Shown piece after piece: positions 8,533-16,869 of a DNA stretch of 64,000 nucleotides (within the stretch, counting starts at the first letter, position 1; the number at the start of each line of letters is the position of its first letter). A program made the translations under genes and the position numbers. The stretch is from Tenuifilum sp040752515. Its GTDB lineage: Bacteria; Bacteroidota; Bacteroidia; Bacteroidales; Tenuifilaceae. Where the stretch lies: assembly GCA_040752515.1 (NCBI GenBank), contig JBFMGQ010000011.1, positions 1 to 64,000 of the forward strand. Reading direction: 5' to 3'. Under the pieces are notes generated by a model that was not told the origin of the DNA, searched no databases, and worked only from the letters and a program-made list of their open reading frames with translations.

Positions 8533-8638
8533 AAAAAAAGAAACTGCCTCAAAAAGAGTTTTTTATTCATGCAGGGCTTACAAAACCGATTTGATAAATG
8601 ATTTAAAGCCTTTGCATTTGCTCTTTCTGAGGCAGTTT
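8533..8638 (-). terminator. Long palindromic terminator-like element downstream of recA
   Basis: Bases 8541-8558 pair with 8621-8638 over 18 positions with one mismatch (AAACTGCCTC core). Inside, ATGCA and GGCTT segments (about 8569-8579 with 8607-8617) pair again, so the whole stretch can fold into one long hairpin. On the minus strand the hairpin ends in a T-rich run (8533-8540), so it can terminate recA transcription. The length of about 98 nt is far above a normal terminator; it may also be a small RNA or repeat element. Confidence 0.6.
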
Positions 8639-8656
8639 TAGGTAATCAATTTATAT

Positions 8657-9679
8657 TTACTGTGCTTTAAGTGTTTCTCTGATTTTTGCTTCAATTTCGT
8701 TTGAAAGTTCAGGATTGTCCAGCAGTAGCTGGCGAACGGCATCGCGGCCTTGGCCGAGTTTGGTGTCCCCATAGCTGAACCACGAACCGCTTTTCTTAAT
8801 GATGTTCAGCTCAACGCCAAGGTCGATAATTTCACCAGTTTTTGATATCCCTTCCCCGAAAATAATGTCGAACTCAGCCTTACGGAAGGGGGGAGCAACT
8901 TTGTTCTTAACAATTTTAACCCTAACACGGTTTCCGGTTGATTCCTCTCCGTCCTTTAGCTGGTTTAACTTGCGGATATCAACACGAACCGAGGCGTAAA
9001 ATTTAAGGGCATTACCACCCGTGGTGGTTTCAGGGTTGCCAAACATCACGCCAATCTTATCGCGTAGTTGGTTGATAAAAATGCAGCAGGTATTGGTTTT
9101 GCTGATAGTGGCAGTAAGTTTACGCAAGGCTTGCGACATAAGTCGAGCCTGAAGCCCCATCTTGCTGTCACCCATATCGCCTTCAATCTCGGCTTTTGGG
9201 GTAAGAGCTGCCACAGAGTCGATTACAATGATATCGATAGAACCCGAACGGATTAGGTTATCGGCAATTTCAAGCGCTTGCTCTCCGTTGTCGGGTTGCG
9301 CAAAGAGCAGGTTCTCCACATCTACGCCCAGTTTTTCGGCATAGGTACGGTCAAAGGCATGCTCTGCATCAATGATGGCAGCAAGACCGCCTTGCTTTTG
9401 GGCCTCGGCAATGGCATGTATGGCCAGAGTAGTTTTACCAGACGATTCGGGGCCAAAAATCTCCACCACCCGGCCTCGTGGGTAACCACCTACACCCAGT
9501 GCCATGTCAAGCGCAATAGACCCCGATGATATAACCGGAACCTCCGATACGGCTTTATCGCCAAGCCTCATTATTGAGCCCTTGCCAAAATCTTTCTCAA
9601 TTTTATCGATAGTTGATTGAAGGGCTTTTAGCTTTTCCTTGTTAATTTCCTTACGTTCCTTGTTCTCAGCTGCTTCCAT
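8657..9679 (-). CDS. recA: Recombinase RecA
   Basis: A 340-residue RecA, which forms filaments on single-stranded DNA, drives strand exchange and triggers LexA-type self-cleavage. It shows Walker A GPESSGKTTLA near residues 74-84, the Walker B strand (IIVIDSVAAL), the loop MGLQARLMSQALRKLT and NQLRDKIGVMFGNPETTTGG (L2 region). The start codon directly abuts the bcp stop, so the two are one transcript. No SOS box was recognised upstream of bcp. It is followed by an unusually long palindromic terminator-like element. Confidence 0.98.
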   Translation of the reverse strand: MEAAENKERKEINKEKLKALQSTIDKIEKDFGKGSIMRLGDKAVSEVPVISSGSIALDMALGVGGYPRGRVVEIFGPESSGKTTLAIHAIAEAQKQGGLAAIIDAEHAFDRTYAEKLGVDVENLLFAQPDNGEQALEIADNLIRSGSIDIIVIDSVAALTPKAEIEGDMGDSKMGLQARLMSQALRKLTATISKTNTCCIFINQLRDKIGVMFGNPETTTGGNALKFYASVRVDIRKLNQLKDGEESTGNRVRVKIVKNKVAPPFRKAEFDIIFGEGISKTGEIIDLGVELNIIKKSGSWFSYGDTKLGQGRDAVRQLLLDNPELSNEIEAKIRETLKAQ

Positions 9680-10150
9680 TTACTTGTTTATTTCTGATAG
9701 TATTTGTTTGACGTGCTCTTTGGTGTCGACCTTATTAAAAACATGGGTAATAACACCTTTCTCGTTGATTACAAAAGTAGTTCGAAGAATACCGAAGTAT
9801 GCTTTGCCATACATCTTTTTTTCGCCCCATGCGCCATACTTTTCTGCAATTTCATGGTTCTCATCGGCAATGAGCCGGAATGGTAAGTTATACTTCTGAA
9901 TAAAATTTTTATGCGATTTTTCCGAGTCGGGGCTAACGCCAACCACTTCCATCCCAAGGTTTTTTAAATCCTCGTAACCATCGCGCAAGCTGCAAGCCTC
10001 AGCGGTACATCCGCTAGTATTATCCTTGGGGTAGAAGTAAAGTATCAACTTTTTACCCTTGTAGTCCGTTAGCTTAACGGTTTTGCCATCCTGATCCTTT
10101 CCAACGAAATCAGGGGTCAAATCGCCTGGTTTTAAAATTGTTGTTGCCAT
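9680..10150 (-). CDS. bcp: Thioredoxin-dependent peroxiredoxin (Bcp/PrxQ)
   Basis: A 156-residue atypical two-cysteine peroxiredoxin that reduces hydrogen peroxide and organic peroxides. The peroxidatic Cys48 (TSGCTAEACSL) and resolving Cys53 are both present with the CxxxxC spacing of the PrxQ group, and the FYPKDNT motif precedes them. The stop codon is adjacent to the recA start with no gap. Pairing peroxide defence with recombination repair in one transcript makes sense for oxidative damage, but this is inference. The 181 bases upstream contain no other gene. Confidence 0.95.
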   Translation of the reverse strand: MATTILKPGDLTPDFVGKDQDGKTVKLTDYKGKKLILYFYPKDNTSGCTAEACSLRDGYEDLKNLGMEVVGVSPDSEKSHKNFIQKYNLPFRLIADENHEIAEKYGAWGEKKMYGKAYFGILRTTFVINEKGVITHVFNKVDTKEHVKQILSEINK

Positions 10151-10331
10151 AGTAATCCGTTTGTAAAGTTAATTTTTTGTTCAGTAAAAGAAAATGACTG
10201 GTGCATTTATTTATTAACAAGTTGCGAGGCGTTTGGTTTTAGCTAATTGTTGATTGATGATGTGTGAATTCAAAAATCTGAAAAATAGACACAATGACCC
10301 AGAGAAAGATCAAGACAGGTTGCATGGTTAT

Positions 10332-10967
10332 TTAAAAATCTGGCACATAAAAGTAATAGCCTAATCCCACTGTGAAAAGGTAATTCCCTACAATGGCATG
10401 CTCAACCGATACCAATAAAATTGAGCGATGTTTAATATAGCTCGATGCCCAAACTATGCCAATAATTGTGGCTCCTATAACTGCAATCCAGTTCCGGAAA
10501 ATTATATGAAGTAAGCCAAAGAGTATTCCATTTATGATTATTGCGTGATACTTTGATTTAAAAAGCGATATGTATCGGTGAAAGTAGAACCCACGATATA
10601 TTACTTCCTGTGTAAATGCTGACCAAATTGGGTAGAAAATCATGATGAGTATCCAAAGCTTGGTTTTGTTTATTGGTAAATAGAATAGTTGCTCTTTGGG
10701 TAGGAAAGCAAAGCTCATCAGTGTGATGGCGATAATTGTAATACCTATGCGAAAGATAAAATCTCGCCAATTGATGTTGTCATTTATTCCGAAGGTTTTT
10801 TTGTTAAACGATTTTGCTGTAAGCAGGTAAACCAGCGCGAGAAAGAATACCACTAAAAGCGGAATACTTTTAGGAATTTTTAGGTTCCCAAAGTAGAAAG
10901 TTAATGGCAAGCCAATAAAAAGGATTACCAGTTCAGCCCACCGAAAAACCTTTGTAATCGGTGTCAT
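10332..10967 (-). CDS. CPBP-family intramembrane protease-like protein
   Basis: A 211-residue protein with about six hydrophobic segments and the CPBP (Abi/CAAX protease-like) signatures: QEVIYRGF around residues 119-126, GLLHIIF near 150-156 and EHAIVGN near 187-193. In most members the first motif is EExxxR; here the first glutamate is Gln, so catalysis may be altered. The gene follows a histidine kinase gene by 12 bases on the same strand and is probably cotranscribed with it. The substrate is unknown. Confidence 0.8.
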   Translation of the reverse strand: MTPITKVFRWAELVILFIGLPLTFYFGNLKIPKSIPLLVVFFLALVYLLTAKSFNKKTFGINDNINWRDFIFRIGITIIAITLMSFAFLPKEQLFYLPINKTKLWILIMIFYPIWSAFTQEVIYRGFYFHRYISLFKSKYHAIIINGILFGLLHIIFRNWIAVIGATIIGIVWASSYIKHRSILLVSVEHAIVGNYLFTVGLGYYFYVPDF

Positions 10968-10979
10968 AAGTAAACTTAT

Positions 10980-12167
10980 TTATTTTGGGAGTTCAACAAC
11001 AACGGTTGTTCCTTTGTTCAGTTCCGATGAAAACTTCAGTTCTCCTCTTAATTTATTAGTTAGCTCCTTACAGGTAACAAGACCAATTCCCGTACCCTTC
11101 TCGTTGTCGGTACCCCGGGTTGATTGGTAATCCTTAAAAAGGGATTGCATCTGTTCCGCCGACATGCCTATTCCATTATCGGTAATTTTAATGGCTGTAT
11201 TTATGGAATTATTGGTTACCTCAATTTTTATTTCTCCCTCTGGGTAGGAGAATTTTATGGCGTTTGTTAATAGGTTGCGAACAATCACAGCCAGCATATC
11301 GGGGTCACTATTAACCATTAGTTCATTAGGGACCTCTTCGGTTAGCTTAATTCGTTTTTTTTGCCAAATGGGTCGGAGAATGTTTACCTGCTTCTGTATA
11401 AACGAGTCAATTGGAAATTCTCTAAACTTAGGCTCTATGGCATTGGAGTTTAACTTTGCCCAGTTAAGAAGATTTTCAGTTAAATCGTAGAGGTTATGGG
11501 CAAGATCGTTTAAAAGTTGAAGTCGCAGTTGGAAATACTCTTTGTTTTCAAAATCGTCTTCAAAGTTCATCAGCATTAGGTCGGTAATGCCCAGAAAGGC
11601 ATTAAATGGGCTTTTTAGATCGTGCGATACAATAGAGAAAAGCTTTGAGAGCGACTGGTTCATCTCCTTGAGCTGCTGGTTTTGCTTTTCCAGCTCCTGT
11701 TGCTTAATCAGAAGCTGGTTTTTTAGCTCCCTGTTTTGTTTTAGTACAGCCGATAGAGGCACACTCTCACCCTCCTGCTGCAACTCGGCAGGTTGCGACC
11801 AATGCCCATGTAGTATTTTCCATTCCCCATTCTCCTTTCGGAGTATGGCGGTTGTCCTATTGTTTGTGTATTCAAATTCGCCGGTTGGGAGTAAGAAACG
11901 CATATCTACCAGCCCCAAGATGTAGGCTGCATCGTTTGTAATAGGGTAAACTTTTAGCACCTTGAATTGGTAAGTTAATGGTTCGGGTGCCTGCGAAAAC
12001 TCCCTTCGGAACAGCTCGGCCGAGTATTGATATGTTACGCTAAACTCATCAACCCCTGTTCCAATCATATTAAAATCTTGTGAGAACGCGCTAAGCGTAT
12101 CTTCTAGTTTACGCTGAACGTAACTTTCGAAATACTTTAAGTACGCTTGTTTTACCTCGTCCTCCAT
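10980..12167 (-). CDS. Soluble sensor histidine kinase with NTF2/SnoaL-like N-terminal domain
   Basis: A 395-residue kinase without membrane segments. Residues 1 to about 120 resemble an NTF2/SnoaL fold (a small-ligand or protein-binding cup), followed by a coiled coil at about 135-175. The HisKA motif is IVSHDLKSPFN with the phospho-accepting His182, and the HATPase domain has NLLTNAIKFS, DNGIGM and GTGIGL. The ATG at 12167 is chosen because an in-frame TTG 24 bases further upstream lies inside the promoter box. No response regulator is adjacent, so the partner is unknown. A CPBP membrane protein gene follows. Confidence 0.88.
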   Translation of the reverse strand: MEDEVKQAYLKYFESYVQRKLEDTLSAFSQDFNMIGTGVDEFSVTYQYSAELFRREFSQAPEPLTYQFKVLKVYPITNDAAYILGLVDMRFLLPTGEFEYTNNRTTAILRKENGEWKILHGHWSQPAELQQEGESVPLSAVLKQNRELKNQLLIKQQELEKQNQQLKEMNQSLSKLFSIVSHDLKSPFNAFLGITDLMLMNFEDDFENKEYFQLRLQLLNDLAHNLYDLTENLLNWAKLNSNAIEPKFREFPIDSFIQKQVNILRPIWQKKRIKLTEEVPNELMVNSDPDMLAVIVRNLLTNAIKFSYPEGEIKIEVTNNSINTAIKITDNGIGMSAEQMQSLFKDYQSTRGTDNEKGTGIGLVTCKELTNKLRGELKFSSELNKGTTVVVELPK

Positions 12168-12188
12168 CGCAATTACAAAATTGACTTT

Positions 12189-12196
12189 CAAATTTA
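12189..12196 (-). promoter_or_regulatory. -7 promoter box of the histidine kinase gene
   Basis: On the minus strand this reads TAAATTTG (consensus TAnnTTTG), with a TTG about 20 bases upstream as likely -33 element. The box includes an in-frame TTG that is not a usable start. Confidence 0.6.
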
Positions 12197-12267
12197 TAAA
12201 TCAAAATTCGTATTGTGCAATATCGTTACGAATTTTTTGGTGAATTTTGATATTTAGAAAAAAGTTG

Positions 12268-12275
12268 TAGTTTTG
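12268..12275 (+). promoter_or_regulatory. -7 promoter box of the carAB leader
   Basis: TAGTTTTG fits TAnnTTTG, with TTTTG at 12245-12249 as -33 element. It would start transcription at about 12280, leaving a leader of about 200 nt before carA. Confidence 0.6.
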
Positions 12276-12279
12276 TATG

Positions 12280-12484
12280 AACATTTAGGAGATGATTCCA
12301 CTTCAAAAAATACTATTATCGACAAAGCACACGGGATTTGAACAAACGATACTTTTAATCTTATTCCTTTTTAACCTGCCACTGCTGGCAGGTTTTTTTT
12401 TGTCCATCCTATTGGAGCAACCTGCAACCATTATAGGTTTGATATTTTTCAAGATAGCATATTCATTACTTAATACATATCAGA
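12280..12484 (+). promoter_or_regulatory. Probable UTP-sensitive attenuator leader of carAB
   Basis: The leader has a T-rich stretch (12350-12372), then a perfect 9-bp hairpin (12373-12381 with 12386-12394, loop CTGC) followed by a run of T to 12401. That is a textbook intrinsic terminator about 85 bases before carA. A leader reading frame starts at the ATG at 12292, runs through the T-rich stretch and the terminator without a stop, and ends at 12519 inside carA. Its product is rich in Leu, Ile and Phe because of the T content. This is the layout of the E. coli pyrBI attenuator, where translation coupled to slow transcription at low UTP prevents termination. The mechanism here is inference. 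Confidence 0.6.
12373..12401 (+). terminator. Intrinsic terminator in the carA leader
   Basis: AACCTGCCA and TGGCAGGTT form a perfect stem around the loop CTGC, followed by T residues. It lies between the carA promoter and the carA start, so it must be conditional. Confidence 0.85.
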
Positions 12485-13558
12485 ATGGAACATCAGCAAA
12501 AAGCCAAGCTTGTGCTTGAAGATGGCTCGGTGTTTACGGGTTATTCTTTTGGATATTCCGGTAACACAGCAGGAGAAGTGGTTTTTAACACGGCCATGAA
12601 TGGATATCCTGAAAGTTTAACCGATCCATCTTATTTCGGTCAAATCCTTGTGGCTACTTTCCCTTTGATAGGTAATTATGGGGTTCCTGAGCCTAATCCT
12701 GTTGGTGGAATCGAGCAGAACTGGGAATCGAGCCGAATTCATATCAAAGGTTTGATTGTTAGTGAGTATAGCCAGAATTACAGCCACTGGAATGCAAACA
12801 AGAGTTTGGGACAGTGGCTGGGCGAAAACAGGATTCCTGCCATTAGCGGTATCGATACACGGATGCTTACCAAGCGATTGCGCGAAAAGGGATGTATGCT
12901 CGGAAAGATAATTGTTGAAGGGGATACTGATTGGTACAATCCCAATGCCGATGACCCGGTTTCCCAGGTATCGGTTAACGAGCCAATAACCTACGGTAGT
13001 GGGAGCAAACGAATTGTGCTGGTTGATTGCGGCGTTAAAAACAATATCCTACGATGCCTTTTGAGGCGCGATGTTCAAGTTTTTCGCGTCCCTTATAATT
13101 ACAACTTTTTGAACGAGGACTTTGATGCAGTTCTTATTTCGAATGGCCCGGGCGATCCCAAGGCAAACACACTAACCATTGAACACATTCAGGGATTGAT
13201 TGAAAGGGACAAACCAGTAATGGGAATCTGCCTAGGTAATCAACTTCTGGCTTTGGCATCGGGTGCAAATACCTATAAGCTGTCGTATGGCCATAGGGGA
13301 CATAACCAACCCGTTAGACTGAAAGGCACAAACCAATGTTTTATAACCTCGCAAAACCATGGTTTTGCGATCGATACATCAACCCTTCCCGATGAGTGGG
13401 ATGTGATGTTCGAAAACCTGAACGATGGAACTTGCGAAGGGATTAGGCATAAGTCCAAGCCTTTCTTTGCGGTTCAGTTTCATCCCGAGGCTTCCGGTGG
13501 ACCAAATGATACCGAGTTCCTTTTTGATGAGTTTATCAACCTAATCGATAAAAAATAA
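12485..13558 (+). CDS. carA: Carbamoyl-phosphate synthase small (glutaminase) subunit
   Basis: A 357-residue subunit that hydrolyses glutamine and channels ammonia to CarB, for carbamoyl phosphate used in pyrimidine and arginine synthesis. The amino-terminal CPSase domain spans residues 1 to about 150. The class I glutaminase domain follows, with the nucleophile near Cys249 (GICLGNQLLA) and the His-Glu pair in FHPEASGG near residue 333. The family more often has His where Asn stands in CLGNQ. carB begins 12 bases after the stop. Expression is probably set by the leader attenuator upstream. Confidence 0.97.
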   Translation: MEHQQKAKLVLEDGSVFTGYSFGYSGNTAGEVVFNTAMNGYPESLTDPSYFGQILVATFPLIGNYGVPEPNPVGGIEQNWESSRIHIKGLIVSEYSQNYSHWNANKSLGQWLGENRIPAISGIDTRMLTKRLREKGCMLGKIIVEGDTDWYNPNADDPVSQVSVNEPITYGSGSKRIVLVDCGVKNNILRCLLRRDVQVFRVPYNYNFLNEDFDAVLISNGPGDPKANTLTIEHIQGLIERDKPVMGICLGNQLLALASGANTYKLSYGHRGHNQPVRLKGTNQCFITSQNHGFAIDTSTLPDEWDVMFENLNDGTCEGIRHKSKPFFAVQFHPEASGGPNDTEFLFDEFINLIDKK

Positions 13559-13569
13559 AATCATTAGCA

Positions 13570-16500
13570 ATGCCATTACAAGATAAATACAGCAAAGTAT
13601 TGGTGCTTGGTTCGGGAGCACTAAAAATTGGAGAGGCCGGTGAGTTCGATTACAGCGGATCGCAGGCTTTAAAAGCCCTTAGGGAAGAGGGAATAAAATC
13701 GATACTGGTTAATCCGAATATTGCCACTGTTCAAACCAGTTCCGATGTGGCCGACATCATCTACTTTGAACCAGTAAAACCTGATACCGTAAGGCAAATC
13801 ATCCAAAAGGAACGCCCCGATGGTATATTCCTGTCGTTTGGAGGTCAAACCGCTCTAAACTGTGGCGTGGAGCTATACCGTAACGGTACCTTGCAGGAGT
13901 ATAGCGTCAAAGTGCTTGGAACACCCGTTGCTACTATTATTAACACCGAGGATCGGGAACTTTTTGTAGATGAGTTAAATAAGATAGGTGTAAGCACCCC
14001 GCGAAGCATAGCAGCTAAAACCGTGTCCGATGCTCTTACCGCTGCCGGGCAAATTGGTTTTCCGGTAATTGTTAGGGCAGCCTTTACACTTGGCGGACAA
14101 GGCAGCGGATTTTGTTCCAACCCCGATGAATTGAAGGCTTTAGCATCCAATGCTCTTACCTATGCCCCTCAAATTCTGGTTGAGGAATCGCTCAAGGGAT
14201 GGAAGGAGGTTGAATATGAGGTGGTTCGCGATAGGTACGATAACTGTATAACGGTGTGCAACATGGAAAACTTCGATCCGCTTGGCATTCATACGGGCGA
14301 GAGCATAGTCGTTGCGCCATCGCAAACACTAACCAACTCGGAGTATCATAAGTTAAGGGCATTGTCAATAAAGATTGTTCGTCATCTGGGAATTGTTGGT
14401 GAGTGTAACGTTCAGTTTGCCCTCGATCCCAATAGTGAGGATTACAGGGTAATTGAAGTTAATGCTCGCCTGTCAAGGTCGTCCGCTTTGGCTTCCAAAG
14501 CAACGGGCTACCCTTTGGCTTTTGTCGCCGCTAAGTTAGGATTAGGGTACGGCTTGTTTGAATTACAGAACTCGGTTACCCAAAAAACTACCGCATTCTT
14601 TGAGCCTGCCCTCGATTATGTAGTGGTAAAAATTCCCCGATGGGATTTGGCTAAGTTTAAAGGGGTGTCGCGCAGTATTGGATCGGCCATGAAAAGCGTC
14701 GGCGAGGTTATGGCCATAGGCCGATCATTTGAGGAAGCCATTCAAAAAGGACTTAGAATGATTGGGCAGGGTATGCATGGACTTGTGGCTAATTCACACA
14801 TTAAAAGGAATGACATTCAGTTTTTGCTCGAAAATCCTACTGACCAGCGTATTTTTGCCATAGCGCAGGCCTTTGAGCAGGGTTGGAATGCCGAAAAAAT
14901 AAACTCAATCACCCGGATCGACCGATGGTTCCTCGATAAACTTCAGGGTATTGTTGAAGTATCCAGACAATTGTCCACATTTACATCGATTGAGCAGGTG
15001 CCTCTGGAAATGATTATTGATGCAAAACGTAAGGGCTTTTCCGATTTTCAATTGGCAAGAATAATATACAAGCCAACGCCCGATAAAATGGAAGAGTTCC
15101 AACAGATTATTAGAAATTATCGAAAAGCAAAGGGAATAATACCCAACGTGAAGCAGATTGATACTTTAGCAGCTGAATTTCCTTCGGAAACGGCATACCT
15201 ATACCTTACCTACCATGGTTCCGAGGATGATACAGTTCCAAAACCCAAACCCAAGGTTTTAGTTCTAGGCTCAGGCGCATACCGCATTGGAAGCTCCGTT
15301 GAATTCGACTGGTGCACAGTGAGCGCAGTAAAGGAGTTGCGCCGCTTGGGTTTTGAGGCTATTGTGTTGAACTATAACCCCGAAACCGTAAGCACCGATT
15401 ACGACATGAGCGATAAACTTTATTTTGACGAACTTACCTTTGAACGGGTTATGGATGTTGTTGAGGTTGAACGTCCGCTCGGTGTAGTTGTTTCGGTTGG
15501 TGGTCAAATACCTAATAACCTGGCTGGTCGATTACATGCAGCTGGGGTAGGGGTTTTGGGTACATCTCCTGTATCAATTGATATGGCCGAGGATCGACAA
15601 AAGTTTTCGGCTTTACTCGATAGGCTTGGTATCGATCAGCCGGAGTGGCAGGAGCTAACAACCATGGAACAGGTTCAGGCTTTTGTTAATAGGGTTGGCT
15701 ATCCCGTTTTAATTCGCCCTTCGTACGTTTTATCGGGTTCGGCTATGAACGTGGTCTCCAATGCCGACGATTTGAACGAGTACTTAACGGTGGCTGCTGA
15801 GGTGTCCAAGGCACATCCGGTTGTGATTTCCGAATTTATTGAGGGCGCAAAAGAAATTGAATACGATGCTGTGGCCAACAATGGCCATATATTTGTAGAT
15901 GCCATATCGGAACACATCGAGTTTGCCGGGGTTCATTCGGGCGATGCCACGCTGGTATTTCCACCACAGCGACTTTACCTTGAGACCATTCGCCGCATCA
16001 GGCGCATTGCTGCTGCTCTTGCCAGCGAATTGAGAATTACTGGCCCTTTTAATATCCAGTTCTTAGCTAAGAATAATCAAATCAAGGTGATAGAGTGTAA
16101 CCTGAGGGCCAGCAGGAGTTTCCCGTTTGTATCCAAGGTGATGAATTACGATATGATTGCTGCAGCCGTTGACTTTATGATGGGGGTTAAACCGGCCTTA
16201 AATCCACCCTCTATGCTCGACATAGCCCATGTAGGTGTAAAGGCATCGCAATTCTCGTTTGGCAGGCTTACCCTTGCCGACCCAGTGCTTGGGGTCGAAA
16301 TGGCCTCAACGGGAGAGGTTGGTTGTATTGGACAAAATGTAAACGAGGCTTTGCTTAAGGCCATGCTTTCGGTTGGTTATCGGATTCCACAAAGGGCTAT
16401 CCTGGTGTCATCGGGCCCCCTTAGGTCAAAACTTTCATTAATCGATCCCATTGCTCGTTTGGCTAAACATGGTTTTACGATTTATGCTACCCGAGGAACG

Positions 16501-16803
16501 GCTACATTCCTTAACGATCATGGCGTTGCCGCCATACCCGTCTCCTGGCCCGATGAAAGCGATGCTGAGCCCAATAGCCTGTCGTTAATTCAGCGCCAGC
16601 AGGTTGATATGGTGATTAACATTCCTAAAAACCTATCGCGCAGTGAACTCGATAACGACTACACCATTCGCAGGGCAGCCATTGACCATAATATTCCGCT
16701 AATAACTAACGCTCGGCTGGCTTCGGCCTTTATTGAAGCTTTCCTTAATACCGATTTATCGCGGATGGAGGTAAAAAATTACAATGAACTTGTTGGGGCA
16801 TAG
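13570..16803 (+). CDS. carB: Carbamoyl-phosphate synthase large subunit
   Basis: A 1077-residue synthetase with two homologous halves. Each has an ATP-grasp module: the first half begins VLVLGSGALKIGEAGEFDYS, the second begins VLVLGSGAYRIGSSVEFDW near residue 560. The last ~140 residues form the methylglyoxal-synthase-like regulatory domain (ILVSSGPLRSKLSL onward), where UMP or ornithine acts in relatives. It makes carbamoyl phosphate from bicarbonate, two ATP and ammonia delivered by CarA. Length and both halves are complete. Confidence 0.97.
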   Translation: MPLQDKYSKVLVLGSGALKIGEAGEFDYSGSQALKALREEGIKSILVNPNIATVQTSSDVADIIYFEPVKPDTVRQIIQKERPDGIFLSFGGQTALNCGVELYRNGTLQEYSVKVLGTPVATIINTEDRELFVDELNKIGVSTPRSIAAKTVSDALTAAGQIGFPVIVRAAFTLGGQGSGFCSNPDELKALASNALTYAPQILVEESLKGWKEVEYEVVRDRYDNCITVCNMENFDPLGIHTGESIVVAPSQTLTNSEYHKLRALSIKIVRHLGIVGECNVQFALDPNSEDYRVIEVNARLSRSSALASKATGYPLAFVAAKLGLGYGLFELQNSVTQKTTAFFEPALDYVVVKIPRWDLAKFKGVSRSIGSAMKSVGEVMAIGRSFEEAIQKGLRMIGQGMHGLVANSHIKRNDIQFLLENPTDQRIFAIAQAFEQGWNAEKINSITRIDRWFLDKLQGIVEVSRQLSTFTSIEQVPLEMIIDAKRKGFSDFQLARIIYKPTPDKMEEFQQIIRNYRKAKGIIPNVKQIDTLAAEFPSETAYLYLTYHGSEDDTVPKPKPKVLVLGSGAYRIGSSVEFDWCTVSAVKELRRLGFEAIVLNYNPETVSTDYDMSDKLYFDELTFERVMDVVEVERPLGVVVSVGGQIPNNLAGRLHAAGVGVLGTSPVSIDMAEDRQKFSALLDRLGIDQPEWQELTTMEQVQAFVNRVGYPVLIRPSYVLSGSAMNVVSNADDLNEYLTVAAEVSKAHPVVISEFIEGAKEIEYDAVANNGHIFVDAISEHIEFAGVHSGDATLVFPPQRLYLETIRRIRRIAAALASELRITGPFNIQFLAKNNQIKVIECNLRASRSFPFVSKVMNYDMIAAAVDFMMGVKPALNPPSMLDIAHVGVKASQFSFGRLTLADPVLGVEMASTGEVGCIGQNVNEALLKAMLSVGYRIPQRAILVSSGPLRSKLSLIDPIARLAKHGFTIYATRGTATFLNDHGVAAIPVSWPDESDAEPNSLSLIQRQQVDMVINIPKNLSRSELDNDYTIRRAAIDHNIPLITNARLASAFIEAFLNTDLSRMEVKNYNELVGA

Positions 16804-16831
16804 CTATTGGGATAACTAAACCTATTTTGGT

Positions 16832-16839
16832 TAACTTTG
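16832..16839 (+). promoter_or_regulatory. -7 promoter box of the ZIP transporter gene
   Basis: TAACTTTG fits TAnnTTTG and precedes the ATG at 16870 by 30 bases. The TTG at its end is in frame with the gene but is not a plausible start. Confidence 0.55.
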
Positions 16840-16869
16840 TTACCAAAAATACCGATAATTCTATGCGAT

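Noticed and set aside
12292..12519. A 75-residue hydrophobic protein gene before carA
   Set aside because: The hydrophobicity follows from the T-rich leader, the frame passes through a terminator hairpin and overlaps carA; a leader peptide for attenuation explains it better than an independent membrane protein.
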